A stretch of DNA of 64,000 bases, taken from Bacillus sp. OK048. GTDB taxonomy: Bacteria; Bacillota; Bacilli; Bacillales; Cytobacillaceae. Every line of letters starts with the position of its first letter. The stretch's first letter is position 1. A model generated the notes under the pieces. That model saw only the letters and a program-made list of their open reading frames with translations, searched no databases and was not told the DNA's origin. The DNA lies in the NCBI RefSeq assembly GCF_900103525.1, contig NZ_FNHN01000006.1, positions 248,001-312,000 on the forward strand, read 5' to 3'. Position numbers and translations under genes: made by a program. Below, in pieces: positions 8,500 to 17,833 of the stretch.

Positions 8500-9768
8500 A
8501 TGAGAATTAACACAAACGTAGCAGCACTAAACACACATCGTCAGTTAACAGTTGGATCAAATGCAGCAGCAAAAAACATGGAAAGATTGTCTTCCGGTCT
8601 TCGTATTAACCGTGCAAGTGATGACGCAGCTGGTCTAGCAATCTCTGAAAAAATGCGTGGACAAATCCGCGGATTGGAAGCAGCACAAAAGAACGCACAA
8701 AACGGTGTTTCCTTACTACAAACGGCTGAAGGTGCTTTAAATGAAACACATTCAATTTTACAACGTATGCGTGAACTATCGGTACAATCTGCCAACGATA
8801 CAAACACATCTTCTGACCGTGTAAAACTTCAATCCGAGATTGACACATTAGCTGAAGAAGTAAGCCGTATCGGTTCTTCTGCAGAGTTTAATGGTAAGAA
8901 ACTTTTAAACGGTTCATTTGACGGTACATTCCAAATTGGTGCTAACCAAGACCAGAATATGAGCCTTAAGATTGGGGATTCACAATCATTTAGTTTAGGT
9001 GTTGCGGGTAAAGTTGGAATTGAGCAATCTAGTACCGTTACTGCTGGGGCTACAACAACAGGTGATACATTAAAGGCTGGAACTTACAGTGTATCCGATA
9101 ATGCAGGTACTTTTGAAGTGAAAGACGAGAATGGAAAAGTGGTAGCAGATAGTGCAGATGGTTTAACTTTTACTACGAAAGCGTTTGATGGTACAGCTGG
9201 TGATGATACATTTACATTCAGCCAAGCGGTTAAATCTGGTACGTTAAGCTACGATGGAACAAATGTGAAAGCAACTGCACAATTCGATAATAGCGGTCTT
9301 GAAGCTGGTTCTTATAAATTTGATGCAAATGATAATGTTCTTTTAGATACACATGGTGAAGTAGTAGCACGTACAACAGATGGTATTGCATTCAAGGGAG
9401 CTGACGGTTCGACAGTATTTTCAGCAACTGTAGCATTAACGGATAAGGATGAACTTAAAGTTGGTGGTGCAGACGTTTCAACACAAGCTGCAGCTAATAA
9501 ATCGATCACAGCTATAAACACAGCGATTGAAACGGTTGCTGCTGAGCGTTCTAAAATGGGTGCGGTGCAAAACCGACTTGAATTTACAAACAACAGCTTA
9601 AGCACAACGGCTGAAAACTTAACATCTGCAGAATCTCGTATTCGTGATGTTGATATGGCGAAAGAAATGATGACATTCACAAAGAATAATATTCTTTCTC
9701 AAGCAGCTCAAGCAATGCTTGCTCAAGCAAATCAACAGCCACAAGCAGTACTTCAATTACTTCGTTAA
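8500..9768 (+). CDS. hag: Flagellin (filament subunit)
   Basis: 422 residues. The N-terminal D0/D1 region (MRINTNVAALNTHRQL, ERLSSGLRINRASDDAAGLA) and C-terminal D1/D0 (SRIRDVDMAKEMM, ILSQAAQAMLAQANQQPQ) are classic. A central variable region (about residues 165-320) has Gly/Thr/Asp-rich beta-type sequence and makes the protein longer than B. subtilis Hag (about 304). Strong Shine-Dalgarno TAGGAGGG. Flanked by a sigma-D type promoter and a strong terminator, so it can be a single-gene unit. fliW/csrA control genes are not adjacent. Confidence 0.96.
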   Translation: MRINTNVAALNTHRQLTVGSNAAAKNMERLSSGLRINRASDDAAGLAISEKMRGQIRGLEAAQKNAQNGVSLLQTAEGALNETHSILQRMRELSVQSANDTNTSSDRVKLQSEIDTLAEEVSRIGSSAEFNGKKLLNGSFDGTFQIGANQDQNMSLKIGDSQSFSLGVAGKVGIEQSSTVTAGATTTGDTLKAGTYSVSDNAGTFEVKDENGKVVADSADGLTFTTKAFDGTAGDDTFTFSQAVKSGTLSYDGTNVKATAQFDNSGLEAGSYKFDANDNVLLDTHGEVVARTTDGIAFKGADGSTVFSATVALTDKDELKVGGADVSTQAAANKSITAINTAIETVAAERSKMGAVQNRLEFTNNSLSTTAENLTSAESRIRDVDMAKEMMTFTKNNILSQAAQAMLAQANQQPQAVLQLLR

Positions 9769-9773
9769 TATCT

Positions 9774-9809
9774 AAAAAAGAGATTTAAGGGAACTTAAAT
9801 CTCTTTTTT
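9774..9809 (+). terminator. Strong intrinsic terminator after hag
   Basis: A 16-bp perfect stem (AAAAAAGAGATTTAAG with CTTAAATCTCTTTTTT) around GGAA, starting 5 bp after the hag stop codon. The A/T arms make it bidirectional in form. Confidence 0.9.
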
Positions 9810-9841
9810 AAAACTATTTTATAAAAAAGGAGGGAGTTTTT

Positions 9842-12800
9842 TTGAGGAAAATTAAATCACTCCCAATCATTGTTAGTTTCATACTGATCGTTCAACTATT
9901 CTTTCCTATTTTCGGTGTGTTGGCTGCAGAGGTCCAGGCACCTGCTAATCTAAAAATCTATGAACGTTATCCTGGCAGTGCTGTGATCGAATGGGATGCT
10001 GTGCCTTACAGCTCCGGATATAAAGTCTATAGAATGGACGGTAATACGAAAACGCTGACGTCACAACCAACTACTAACAAAGCGTTTATCACCTTAAAAG
10101 AGGGAACCTACTCATTCGTTGTATCGTCCATTGTAAATGGATCGGAATCACCCCTCTCGCAACCAGTTTCTATTGAAATCATTTATCCAAAGATGCAAGC
10201 ACCAGGTAATATTCAATCAAAGGTAGAAAGACTTTATGATGTAACATTAAGTTGGGACACGGCAAGCTATGTCCATTATTATAAAATCTATCGAGTGGTG
10301 GATGGAATCAGGAGCTTAGTCACTACCACCGAGAAGACCGCTTATGCTTTTACTACCTTACCTGAAGGGCATTATATCTATGAGGTAACAGCCTATAATA
10401 GTATATTTGGTGAATCAGAACAAGCGTCTCGTGTTGAGCTAGATATCGTATATCCAGATATGGAGGCACCTGCTAATCTGACATATACCATAGCAAACGG
10501 TAATGACGTGACCTTAAGCTGGGCTCGTTCTAATCACGCGAATAAATATAATATTTATAAGGTTGAAGATAACAAGAGAACCCTTGTTACTTCCACGACT
10601 AATTTAAATGTGACACTAACGAATGTACCAGAAGGAAAACATTTATATGAAGTGACATCTTTCAGCTATACATTTAAGGAATCAGAAAAGGCTGCCAGCA
10701 TTGAGGTTAGTCTAATCCATCCAGATGTAAAGGCTCCTGGGAATTTGAATTTATCGATTACAAATGGAAATGATGGAGCCCTAAGCTGGAGTAAAGTAGA
10801 TTATGCGACGAATTACAAGATTTATCAGATCATCGATGAATCAAGGGTATTACTAAAACAGACAACGTATCAGCAGCTGAGTTTACCCAATATGGAAAAA
10901 GGAAACTATATTTATGAAGTAACTGCATATAGTGACCGTTTTGGTGAATCATTGGGAGCTAGGCTGGAGCAACAAGTGATTCATCCAGATATGCAAAAGC
11001 CAGAAGGTTTTACAGGCTCAGTTTTAAATGTAGATACTCTTTATTTAAAATGGACCAAAGCAGAATATGCAAAAAGCTATAAGCTCTACCAAATTATAAA
11101 TGGCGAGCGAAAATTTGTTTCAGACATTAACAATACCTATACAGCGATTAACAATTTACCAGAAGGTGACTATGTGTATGAAATCACCTCTTATAGTGAT
11201 CGCTTTGGTGAATCAGCAAAGGCTTCTCGAATAGAAGCTACCATTGTTTATCCTAAAATATCGGCACCAAAAGTGCAAGTTTACGTGAATCAGGAAGCCA
11301 AGTCTATTGCTCTATGGTGGGATGTAGTCGACTATGCAACTTCTTACGATATTTATCAAGTAGTAGATGGAGAACGAGTTTTTGTACAAAACACACCGAA
11401 TACCCGTATTGTGTTTAACAATATGCCTTATGGTACTTACACCTATGAGGTAATCGCACATAGTAAGTATGGAGATTCACCTTTTTCAAACCAAGTGACT
11501 GCCGATGTAGAGCCGATATTAGAGGCTCCAACGACTCCAAAAGCATCAGTTAAAGGTGACGAAGTTGTGCTTAGCTGGGATCCAGTTAAAGACGCTGATT
11601 CCTATAATGTCTATGAAGAAGTAGATGGAAAGCAAGTGTTTGTCGGAAATACTAGTGATCCAGAATTAGCATTAAAGGGCTTGGAACCAGGTGAACATAC
11701 GTATACAATCGTTCCGGTCTCTCCAACAGGAAAAGAATCCAGCGAATCCACCAAGGTGACAGTTGATGTCGACCAATCAGATACAACTGCACCTGTAACG
11801 GTATCAAATGTTGCGGATAAGTGGAATCGAGAAGCTGTTACTGTAGAATTAACGGCAACAGATGATTTAAGTGGAGTTGCGAAAACATTCTATTCAATTA
11901 ACGGCTCAGATTTTGCAGAGGGTACAAGCTTTGTTGTTAGTGAGGCTGGAGTTTCAACTGTTTCATTCTATAGTGTCGATAACGTAGGCAATATAGAAGA
12001 AGTGAAAACAGTGGAAGTGAAAATTGATGAGAATCCACCGGTTACAACTTCGAACGTGACTGATGAGTGGCAAAAGCATTCCTTCTTGGTAAAACTATCG
12101 GCAACGGATGATCTTAGTGGAATTAAAGACACTTATTATTCCGTAAATGGTGCTGAATATGTTAAAGGGGCAACAGCTTTTGTTAGTGATCCAGGACTGA
12201 ATACTGTTTCCTTCTTCAGCGTGGACAACGCAGGGAATATAGAGGAAGTAAAAACGGTTTCAGTGAAAGTTGATGCGACTGCTCCTGTGACGACATCGAA
12301 TATTGGTGACCAGTGGAATCAAGGGGAAGTAGCCGTAGAATTATTGGCTACCGACGATTTAAGTGGTGTGGCAAACACCTACTATTCTATTAATGGTTCG
12401 GAATTTGTGGAAGGAACCGTGTTTACCGTAAATCAAGGAATAAGTGAAGTCTCTTTCTACAGTGAGGACTTTGCAGGTAATGTAGAAGAAGTAAAAACAG
12501 TTAAAGTGCAGATTGATACTGCCGCTCCAGAAACCACATCAAATGTTACCGACCAATGGAATCAAGGGGAAGTAGCAGTTGAATTAACAGCAACTGATGA
12601 CCTAAGCGGAGTAGCGAAAACCTTCTATTCTATTAATGACTCAGAATTCGTAGAAGGAACAACGTTTAAGGTAACCGATGAAGCTGTCAATGAAGTATCA
12701 TTCTACAGCATAGACAAAGCAGGCAACGTAGAAGACGTGAAAACAGTAGAAGTGAAGATTGATACTGCCGCTCCAGAAACCACATCAAATGTTACCGACC

Positions 12801-14284
12801 AGTGGAATCAAGGAGAAGTAGCAATCCAATTAACAGCAACTGACGACCTAAGCGGAGTAGCGAAAACCTTCTATTCTATTAATGGTTCAGAATTCGTAGA
12901 GGGAACAACGTTTACGGTAACCGATGAAGCTGTCAATGAAGTATCATTCTACAGCGTAGACAACGCAGGCAACGTAGAAGACGTAAAAACAGTAGAAGTA
13001 AAGATTGACAGTGCCGCTCCAGAAACCACATCAAATGTTCCCGACCAATGGAATCAAGGGGAAGTAGCAGTCCAATTAACAGCAACCGACGACCTAAGCG
13101 GAGTAGCGAAAACATTCTATTCTATTAACGGCACAGAATTTGTAGAAGGAACAGCATTTACGGTCTCCGAAGAAGGCGTAAATAAAGTATCGTTCTACAG
13201 TGTTGATAACGCCGGAAATATTGAAGAAACAAAAACTGTTGAAGTGAAAATTGACAGTGCCGCTCCAGAAACCACATCAAATGTTCCCGACCAATGGAAT
13301 CAAGGGGAAGTAGCAGTCCAATTAACAGCAACTGATGACCTAAGCGGTGTAGCGAAAACATTCTATTCTATTAATGGCTCAGAATTCGTAGAAGGAACAG
13401 CATTTACGGTATCCGAAGAAGGCATAAATAAAATATCTTTCTACAGTGTTGATCAGGCTGGTAACATTGAGAATGCAAAAACAGTAGATGTGAAAGTAGA
13501 TAAGACAGCCCCTATTGTTACATGGAATGGGAATGAAGAATATACACAAGGAAGCAAGATAAAACTTAGTTATTCGGCTTCAGATGCTCTATCTGGTATT
13601 GTTCATGAAACCATAACCTTAAATGGAAAAACCTATAAGAAAGGTGACGTTGTAACACTAAAGGATCCAGGAAGCTACAAAGTAATTGTAACGGTGACGG
13701 ATCAAGCAGGATGGACAACAACACTAGAAAAGACAATTGCTGGATATATTCCTGCTACCATTCGTGTGTATCCTGGTGGGGGAAAAGATGACGATGATAA
13801 CAAATGCAACAAGCACGAGTATAACAATAAAAAATATGATGATGATGATGATGACAAATACAACAAAAACAACAAAAACAACAAAAACGATAATAACAAT
13901 AAAAAGCATGATAATGATGAAGACAATGAAAGCAATGGTGTTTTTAAAGTTGAAGTAACTTTACCAAAGGGTATGAAAGCGAATTTTGACCTTTCGACAG
14001 TCACTTTAAATGGGATTAAACCGATTTCCAAGAATAAAGGGCTTGCTAAACAGGCAGAAAAGGGAACGTTTTTCTTTGAACGCAGTGACTTCAACTGGCA
14101 AGTTATCGGTGGAGGAAATTCAGGAAAAGGTAGTAAATATGAAGAAGTTCAAGTGGAATTCAAAGGTATGTCCAACAATCAACTCGTAATTGGCTATACA
14201 ACTGTCTCTGTAAAAAAGGAAAATCAACAACATGCTAACGGTAACATCGCATACTGGTTAATTAATCTATTCAAACTTTTTTAA
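9842..14284 (+). CDS. Giant secreted repeat protein (Fn3-like and OmpL47-like repeats) within the flagellar cluster
   Basis: 1480 residues from a TTG start behind AAAAGGAGGG. Visible parts: Sec signal peptide (about 1-29, ending VLAAE); seven Fn3-like beta repeats of about 88 residues (30-645), each with an xxYxIYxVxDG-type core and an EGxYxYEVTAYS-type strand; seven OmpL47-type repeats of 82 residues (about 646-1223) with TATDDLSGVAKTFYSINGSEF-like and DNAGNIEEVKTVEVKID-like segments; one further Ig-like unit (1224-1310); an Asp/Asn/Lys-rich stretch (about 1315-1365); and a C-terminal domain (1366-1480). No LPxTG or S-layer motif seen, so how it stays at the surface is unknown. It lies between hag and fliD, starting only 33 bp after the hag terminator with no clear promoter, so it may be read through from hag. 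Possible adhesin or filament/surface-associated protein; function is inference. Confidence 0.85.
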   Translation: MRKIKSLPIIVSFILIVQLFFPIFGVLAAEVQAPANLKIYERYPGSAVIEWDAVPYSSGYKVYRMDGNTKTLTSQPTTNKAFITLKEGTYSFVVSSIVNGSESPLSQPVSIEIIYPKMQAPGNIQSKVERLYDVTLSWDTASYVHYYKIYRVVDGIRSLVTTTEKTAYAFTTLPEGHYIYEVTAYNSIFGESEQASRVELDIVYPDMEAPANLTYTIANGNDVTLSWARSNHANKYNIYKVEDNKRTLVTSTTNLNVTLTNVPEGKHLYEVTSFSYTFKESEKAASIEVSLIHPDVKAPGNLNLSITNGNDGALSWSKVDYATNYKIYQIIDESRVLLKQTTYQQLSLPNMEKGNYIYEVTAYSDRFGESLGARLEQQVIHPDMQKPEGFTGSVLNVDTLYLKWTKAEYAKSYKLYQIINGERKFVSDINNTYTAINNLPEGDYVYEITSYSDRFGESAKASRIEATIVYPKISAPKVQVYVNQEAKSIALWWDVVDYATSYDIYQVVDGERVFVQNTPNTRIVFNNMPYGTYTYEVIAHSKYGDSPFSNQVTADVEPILEAPTTPKASVKGDEVVLSWDPVKDADSYNVYEEVDGKQVFVGNTSDPELALKGLEPGEHTYTIVPVSPTGKESSESTKVTVDVDQSDTTAPVTVSNVADKWNREAVTVELTATDDLSGVAKTFYSINGSDFAEGTSFVVSEAGVSTVSFYSVDNVGNIEEVKTVEVKIDENPPVTTSNVTDEWQKHSFLVKLSATDDLSGIKDTYYSVNGAEYVKGATAFVSDPGLNTVSFFSVDNAGNIEEVKTVSVKVDATAPVTTSNIGDQWNQGEVAVELLATDDLSGVANTYYSINGSEFVEGTVFTVNQGISEVSFYSEDFAGNVEEVKTVKVQIDTAAPETTSNVTDQWNQGEVAVELTATDDLSGVAKTFYSINDSEFVEGTTFKVTDEAVNEVSFYSIDKAGNVEDVKTVEVKIDTAAPETTSNVTDQWNQGEVAIQLTATDDLSGVAKTFYSINGSEFVEGTTFTVTDEAVNEVSFYSVDNAGNVEDVKTVEVKIDSAAPETTSNVPDQWNQGEVAVQLTATDDLSGVAKTFYSINGTEFVEGTAFTVSEEGVNKVSFYSVDNAGNIEETKTVEVKIDSAAPETTSNVPDQWNQGEVAVQLTATDDLSGVAKTFYSINGSEFVEGTAFTVSEEGINKISFYSVDQAGNIENAKTVDVKVDKTAPIVTWNGNEEYTQGSKIKLSYSASDALSGIVHETITLNGKTYKKGDVVTLKDPGSYKVIVTVTDQAGWTTTLEKTIAGYIPATIRVYPGGGKDDDDNKCNKHEYNNKKYDDDDDDKYNKNNKNNKNDNNNKKHDNDEDNESNGVFKVEVTLPKGMKANFDLSTVTLNGIKPISKNKGLAKQAEKGTFFFERSDFNWQVIGGGNSGKGSKYEEVQVEFKGMSNNQLVIGYTTVSVKKENQQHANGNIAYWLINLFKLF
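12521..13504 (+). repeat. Four near-identical 246-bp tandem repeats inside the surface-protein gene
   Basis: The anchor GCCGCTCCAGAAACCACATC starts at 12521, 12767, 13013 and 13259, exactly 246 bp apart. These are OmpL47-like units 4-7 and are almost identical in DNA, unlike units 1-3 upstream. They indicate recent in-frame amplification and likely copy-number variation. Confidence 0.92.
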
Positions 14285-14297
14285 GTAATTTTTCAAG

Positions 14298-14327
14298 AAG
14301 GCCTTAGAATTCCTAAGGCCTTTTTTC
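14298..14327 (+). terminator. Intrinsic terminator after the repeat-protein gene
   Basis: AAGGCCTTAG pairs perfectly with CTAAGGCCTT around AATTC, followed by a run of T. Confidence 0.88.
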
Positions 14328-14362
14328 CATGTTGAAAAAGCACTGCTAGGAGTCTGACAGAA

Positions 14363-14412
14363 ATCAGGAAAAAATTCATTTTATCAGGAAATATCCCCAC
14401 TATATCAGGAAA
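14363..14412 (+). repeat. Three direct ATCAGGAAA repeats upstream of fliD
   Basis: ATCAGGAAA occurs at 14363, 14383 and 14404, spaced 20 and 21 bp (about two helix turns), between the upstream terminator and the fliD promoter motif. It could be a regulator binding array or a short intergenic repeat; sequence alone does not decide. Confidence 0.5.
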
Positions 14413-14436
14413 TCCCATCTTTTTTTAAAAAAACCC

Positions 14437-14464
14437 TCTCCTTTTTCCTACTACCTGCCGATAC
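14437..14464 (+). promoter_or_regulatory. Probable sigma-D promoter of fliD operon
   Basis: GCCGATAC at 14457-14464 is a 7/8 match to the SigD -10 element and identical to the one before flgM. The -35 position (TCTC near 14437) is weak. It is 36 bp upstream of the fliD start. Confidence 0.6.
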
Positions 14465-14500
14465 TACTATAGAGATTATACTTATATGGGGTGATTAGCT

Positions 14501-16024
14501 GTGAATTATTCCTCTATCACTAGGTTAACAGGGTTTGCTTCAGGAATGGATACAGACTCTATTGTTAAAAAGCTGATGAATGCGGAGAGTATCTCGCTTA
14601 ATAAACTGAAACAAAACCAACAAAAGCAAACATGGTTAAGTGATACATACCGGCAATGGAATGCGGATTTGTTAGCGTTTCGGTCGAATACGGTTTTAAA
14701 TATGAGTCTATCAAAAACGTATAATACGTTTGATGTTGCTTCTAGCCAAGAGAATTCCGTTTCAGCCACTGCTCCAGGCACTTCCATAGCAGGTACCTAT
14801 TCAGTAGAAGTAAAACAATTGGCAAGTTCAGCTACTTTTGCTGGGGATAAAGTAAGTCTGGACCCAACGAAGTCGCTTGGAAATTCTGTTCAAGGTGCAG
14901 GGCAATTAACAGCGGATACTTCCATTGTAATGAAAGTAAACAATGAAACGGTAACACTTGATATTAAAACAACCGATAAAATCAACGATGTCGTTGCAAA
15001 AATAAACGGTGCCAAGGATAGTACGGGGAAAAGCTTAGGGCTGCAAGCCTTTTATGACCCAACGCTACAGCAATTTATATTAAAAACAAAGGAAACTGGG
15101 GTCAGTAGCGAAATTGACCTAAGTATGAATACAAGTCCTGAAAGTCAGGCGTTTTTAAAAAATACATTGGGCCTTGATACAACAAATTTAGTCGCTACAG
15201 GACAAAATGCCAATGTCATTTTTAATGGAAATGAAATAACAACCTTAACATCAAATCATGCGACCATCATGGGAATAAGTTTTTCCTTTAAAAGTCCAAC
15301 CATTGGTGCAACCACGGTAACGGTTTCCCAAAACACGGACGGAGTCGTTAAAAATATTAAAGATTTTGTGGATCAATATAATGGTCTGCTGGAAAAAATC
15401 AACAAGGCGGTAAGTGATCCTGTTTATAGGGACTTCCAACCTCTCTTGGAAGAACAGAAAAGTGAGATGTCTGAGAAACAAATTGAAAATTGGGAAGAAA
15501 AAGCGAAAAGCGGTCTTGTTCGCAGTGACAGTATCCTCTCTGGGTTGGTTACGAAAATGCGCAGTGCGATGACTTCTATTGTCGATAATGGCAGTTCCTA
15601 CAATTCCCTTTCGTCCATCGGGATTTCATCTAGAAGCTATCAGGACAAAGGGAAACTTTATGTGGACGAAACAAAATTAAAAGAGGCCATTCAAGCTGAC
15701 CCTGATGCAGTTGAAAAACTGTTTTCACAACTTGGAGATTCTAGTAAAGGAACAAGTGGGATTATTAATCGGATTTCTGAGACTTTACAGGACGGGATTA
15801 AAGAATTGACCAATAAAGCGGGTTATACCGGGAATAACCAGTATGATCAAAGTATTATAGGGAAGTTATTGTCAAATACGCAAATAGATATTACCCGCCA
15901 AACCGTGAAGCTACAACGGAAAGAAGAACAATATTATCGCCAATTTGCGGCAATGGAGCAAGCGATGTCACGTCTTAATTCACAAAGCTCTTGGCTATCA
16001 CAGCAAATGGGCGGAGGTATGTAG
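14501..16024 (+). CDS. fliD: Flagellar filament cap protein FliD (HAP2)
   Basis: 507 residues. The N-terminal FliD signature (TRLTGFASGMDTDSIVKKLM) and the C-terminal FliD_C domain (DFVDQYNGLLEKINKAVSDP; ERQ-type coiled coil at the end) are clear. It caps the growing filament and folds flagellin. GTG start behind GGGGTGAT. It heads the segment leading to fliK-flgD-flgE. fliS and fliT are not adjacent but lie about 5 kb downstream, which is unusual for Bacillus. Confidence 0.94.
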   Translation: MNYSSITRLTGFASGMDTDSIVKKLMNAESISLNKLKQNQQKQTWLSDTYRQWNADLLAFRSNTVLNMSLSKTYNTFDVASSQENSVSATAPGTSIAGTYSVEVKQLASSATFAGDKVSLDPTKSLGNSVQGAGQLTADTSIVMKVNNETVTLDIKTTDKINDVVAKINGAKDSTGKSLGLQAFYDPTLQQFILKTKETGVSSEIDLSMNTSPESQAFLKNTLGLDTTNLVATGQNANVIFNGNEITTLTSNHATIMGISFSFKSPTIGATTVTVSQNTDGVVKNIKDFVDQYNGLLEKINKAVSDPVYRDFQPLLEEQKSEMSEKQIENWEEKAKSGLVRSDSILSGLVTKMRSAMTSIVDNGSSYNSLSSIGISSRSYQDKGKLYVDETKLKEAIQADPDAVEKLFSQLGDSSKGTSGIINRISETLQDGIKELTNKAGYTGNNQYDQSIIGKLLSNTQIDITRQTVKLQRKEEQYYRQFAAMEQAMSRLNSQSSWLSQQMGGGM

Positions 16025-16027
16025 GCT

Positions 16028-16708
16028 ATGAATATTGGAGGATTATCTAGTAATTGGCTACTTCAAAAAACCATTATGGATACTTCGCGCCTGGGGAATA
16101 GTAAACTTTCGAGTCTATCAAGTCTAACTAGCAGTTCCTTTGAGCAATTGCTAGAACAAGTATTGTTGCAAACTGAATTGAATCAGAAGTCTAGCGGTAA
16201 TCTAGATATTTCATCCCTGCTTATGACTAGTTTGGGCTCGGTTGTCCCTCAGACAGGTGCTGGAGTTTCACAAAGTGTAACCCTTACTTCAAAAACGACG
16301 GGCAGCGACAATCTTGATGCCCATCTAAAAGGGGTGTTGCAGAATACAGGTCACCTTTTTGAAGAAGCTGGTAAAAAGTATGGCATTGCTCCCGCTCTTC
16401 TGGCGGCCATTTCTATCCATGAAACGGGTAATGGAACATCTAACGCAGCTCGCTTTAAATATAATGTGGCAGGGATGATGGGGAAAAACGGTTTAAGATC
16501 TTATTCATCCATTGAAGAAAGCATTTTTGATATGGCCCGTAACCTCCGTCAAAACTATCTAGATAAAGGGAAATTAACGATCGCTCAAATCGGTGCCAAG
16601 TATGCACCAATCGGAGCGGCAAATGACCCAACTCAACTTAATAATCACTGGGTAACAGGTGTTCAGCGCTACTTTGATACCTTAACAACAGGGGGTAATT
16701 TCGCTTAA
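16028..16708 (+). CDS. Flagellum-associated glucosaminidase-domain protein (FlgJ-like role)
   Basis: 226 residues. Residues about 100-220 form a glucosaminidase/lysozyme-like domain with candidate catalytic E132 in SIHETGNG, followed by NVAGMMG and the downstream Tyr/Asn motifs. Residues 1-95 are Ser/Leu/Gln-rich and have no Sec signal, which suggests export by the flagellar type III apparatus. It starts 3 bp after fliD using a ribosome site inside fliD. By analogy with FlgJ of Proteobacteria it may open peptidoglycan for the rod or act at the distal tip. Peptidoglycan hydrolysis is a family inference. Confidence 0.78.
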   Translation: MNIGGLSSNWLLQKTIMDTSRLGNSKLSSLSSLTSSSFEQLLEQVLLQTELNQKSSGNLDISSLLMTSLGSVVPQTGAGVSQSVTLTSKTTGSDNLDAHLKGVLQNTGHLFEEAGKKYGIAPALLAAISIHETGNGTSNAARFKYNVAGMMGKNGLRSYSSIEESIFDMARNLRQNYLDKGKLTIAQIGAKYAPIGAANDPTQLNNHWVTGVQRYFDTLTTGGNFA

Positions 16709-16748
16709 TGGGTACCTTTTATACAAAGGAAAGAGTAGGTGGCAGAAC

Positions 16749-17819
16749 GTGATCCAGCTTTCGGGAATACAAATGAAAAGCAGTAATCAAACTGGCAAAA
16801 TGGCAGCGAGTGAGGGAGAACAGGCTGCTGGTTTTGAGGCGTTGCTACAGCTAATCGGCCAAGTCCAAGGTCAGCAAGAGGAACAAGAGGGACAAGAGAC
16901 GGAGCCTTTTGGATTCATGAACCCATTTGTCCAACCCTCCTTTCTCGTGCAAAATGTAATACCTGGTTCTGTTATCGAACCAGAAGGAATAAAGAAATTG
17001 TCGGTAATTGAGCAGACACAAGTTGAGCCCAACATAGAGATGATGGTGAAACAAACAGCAGATAACCCATTGTTCCAATCGACGGTAAAAAACCTGGTGA
17101 CGTTTGGCAAACAAACAGGAGAAATGCAACCGGTAGAGGCAGCATTGATTCTTGAGCCAGTTTCAGGTGAGATGGTTAATGAAACGGATATCGTGACGCA
17201 AAAGACGGAAAAGCTGGTATCTAGTGAGGAATTCAAACAAAAAGAATTACCCGACTTGAAACAAACTGTCAAAAATCCGCAAGCGGATGTTTTTACCATG
17301 ACCAATTCAGCGCCGACGAATCAGCCGATTATCTCAAGTGAGAAGGTAATACCTACTACTCAAACCATACATGCCGACCAATTTGATCAAGAAATAACAA
17401 AGTTTTTACAAACATCGATAAATGTAACAGGATTAGAAGATGGACTAGAGGCTACATTTACCCTGATGCCAAAGCATTTAGGTAAGATCGAAGTAAAAGT
17501 AACGATACAGGATGGACAGGTTGCAGCCGAGTTCCTTACCAGTACCCCTATGGGGAAGGAGTTGCTTGAAACCCATGTTCAGGCATTACGCTCTGCTTTA
17601 GAAACACAGGGGCTACAAGTTGGAAAATTAGATATATCGCAGCAAATCACCAACACAAACTTCATGGGGACTTTCTCGCAAAAGGGTGATTCCCAAGCAA
17701 GGCAGGGACAGCAGGATTCACGAAAGCGCAGTGAACTAGTACACCTGCAAACACAAGATGAGTACCGCGATTACATAACGGACACTGGATGGGTTTCACA
17801 AATCAATACAACCGTGTAA
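16749..17819 (+). CDS. fliK: Flagellar hook-length control protein FliK
   Basis: 356 residues from GTG behind AGGTGG. A Gln/Glu-rich variable N-terminal two-thirds is followed by the conserved FliK C-terminal domain (about residues 225-300: EATFTLMPKHLGKIEVKV, TPMGKELLETHVQALRSALETQGL). It acts as a molecular ruler and switches FlhB substrate specificity after hook completion. It sits directly before flgD and flgE, as expected. Confidence 0.88.
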   Translation: MIQLSGIQMKSSNQTGKMAASEGEQAAGFEALLQLIGQVQGQQEEQEGQETEPFGFMNPFVQPSFLVQNVIPGSVIEPEGIKKLSVIEQTQVEPNIEMMVKQTADNPLFQSTVKNLVTFGKQTGEMQPVEAALILEPVSGEMVNETDIVTQKTEKLVSSEEFKQKELPDLKQTVKNPQADVFTMTNSAPTNQPIISSEKVIPTTQTIHADQFDQEITKFLQTSINVTGLEDGLEATFTLMPKHLGKIEVKVTIQDGQVAAEFLTSTPMGKELLETHVQALRSALETQGLQVGKLDISQQITNTNFMGTFSQKGDSQARQGQQDSRKRSELVHLQTQDEYRDYITDTGWVSQINTTV

Positions 17820-17833
17820 GGGGAGAAGAAACG

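Noticed and set aside
13702-14094. Minus-strand frame of 130 codons opposite the repeat-protein gene
   Set aside because: It is an antisense shadow of the D/N/K-rich codons (Ser/Leu runs) with no ribosome site.
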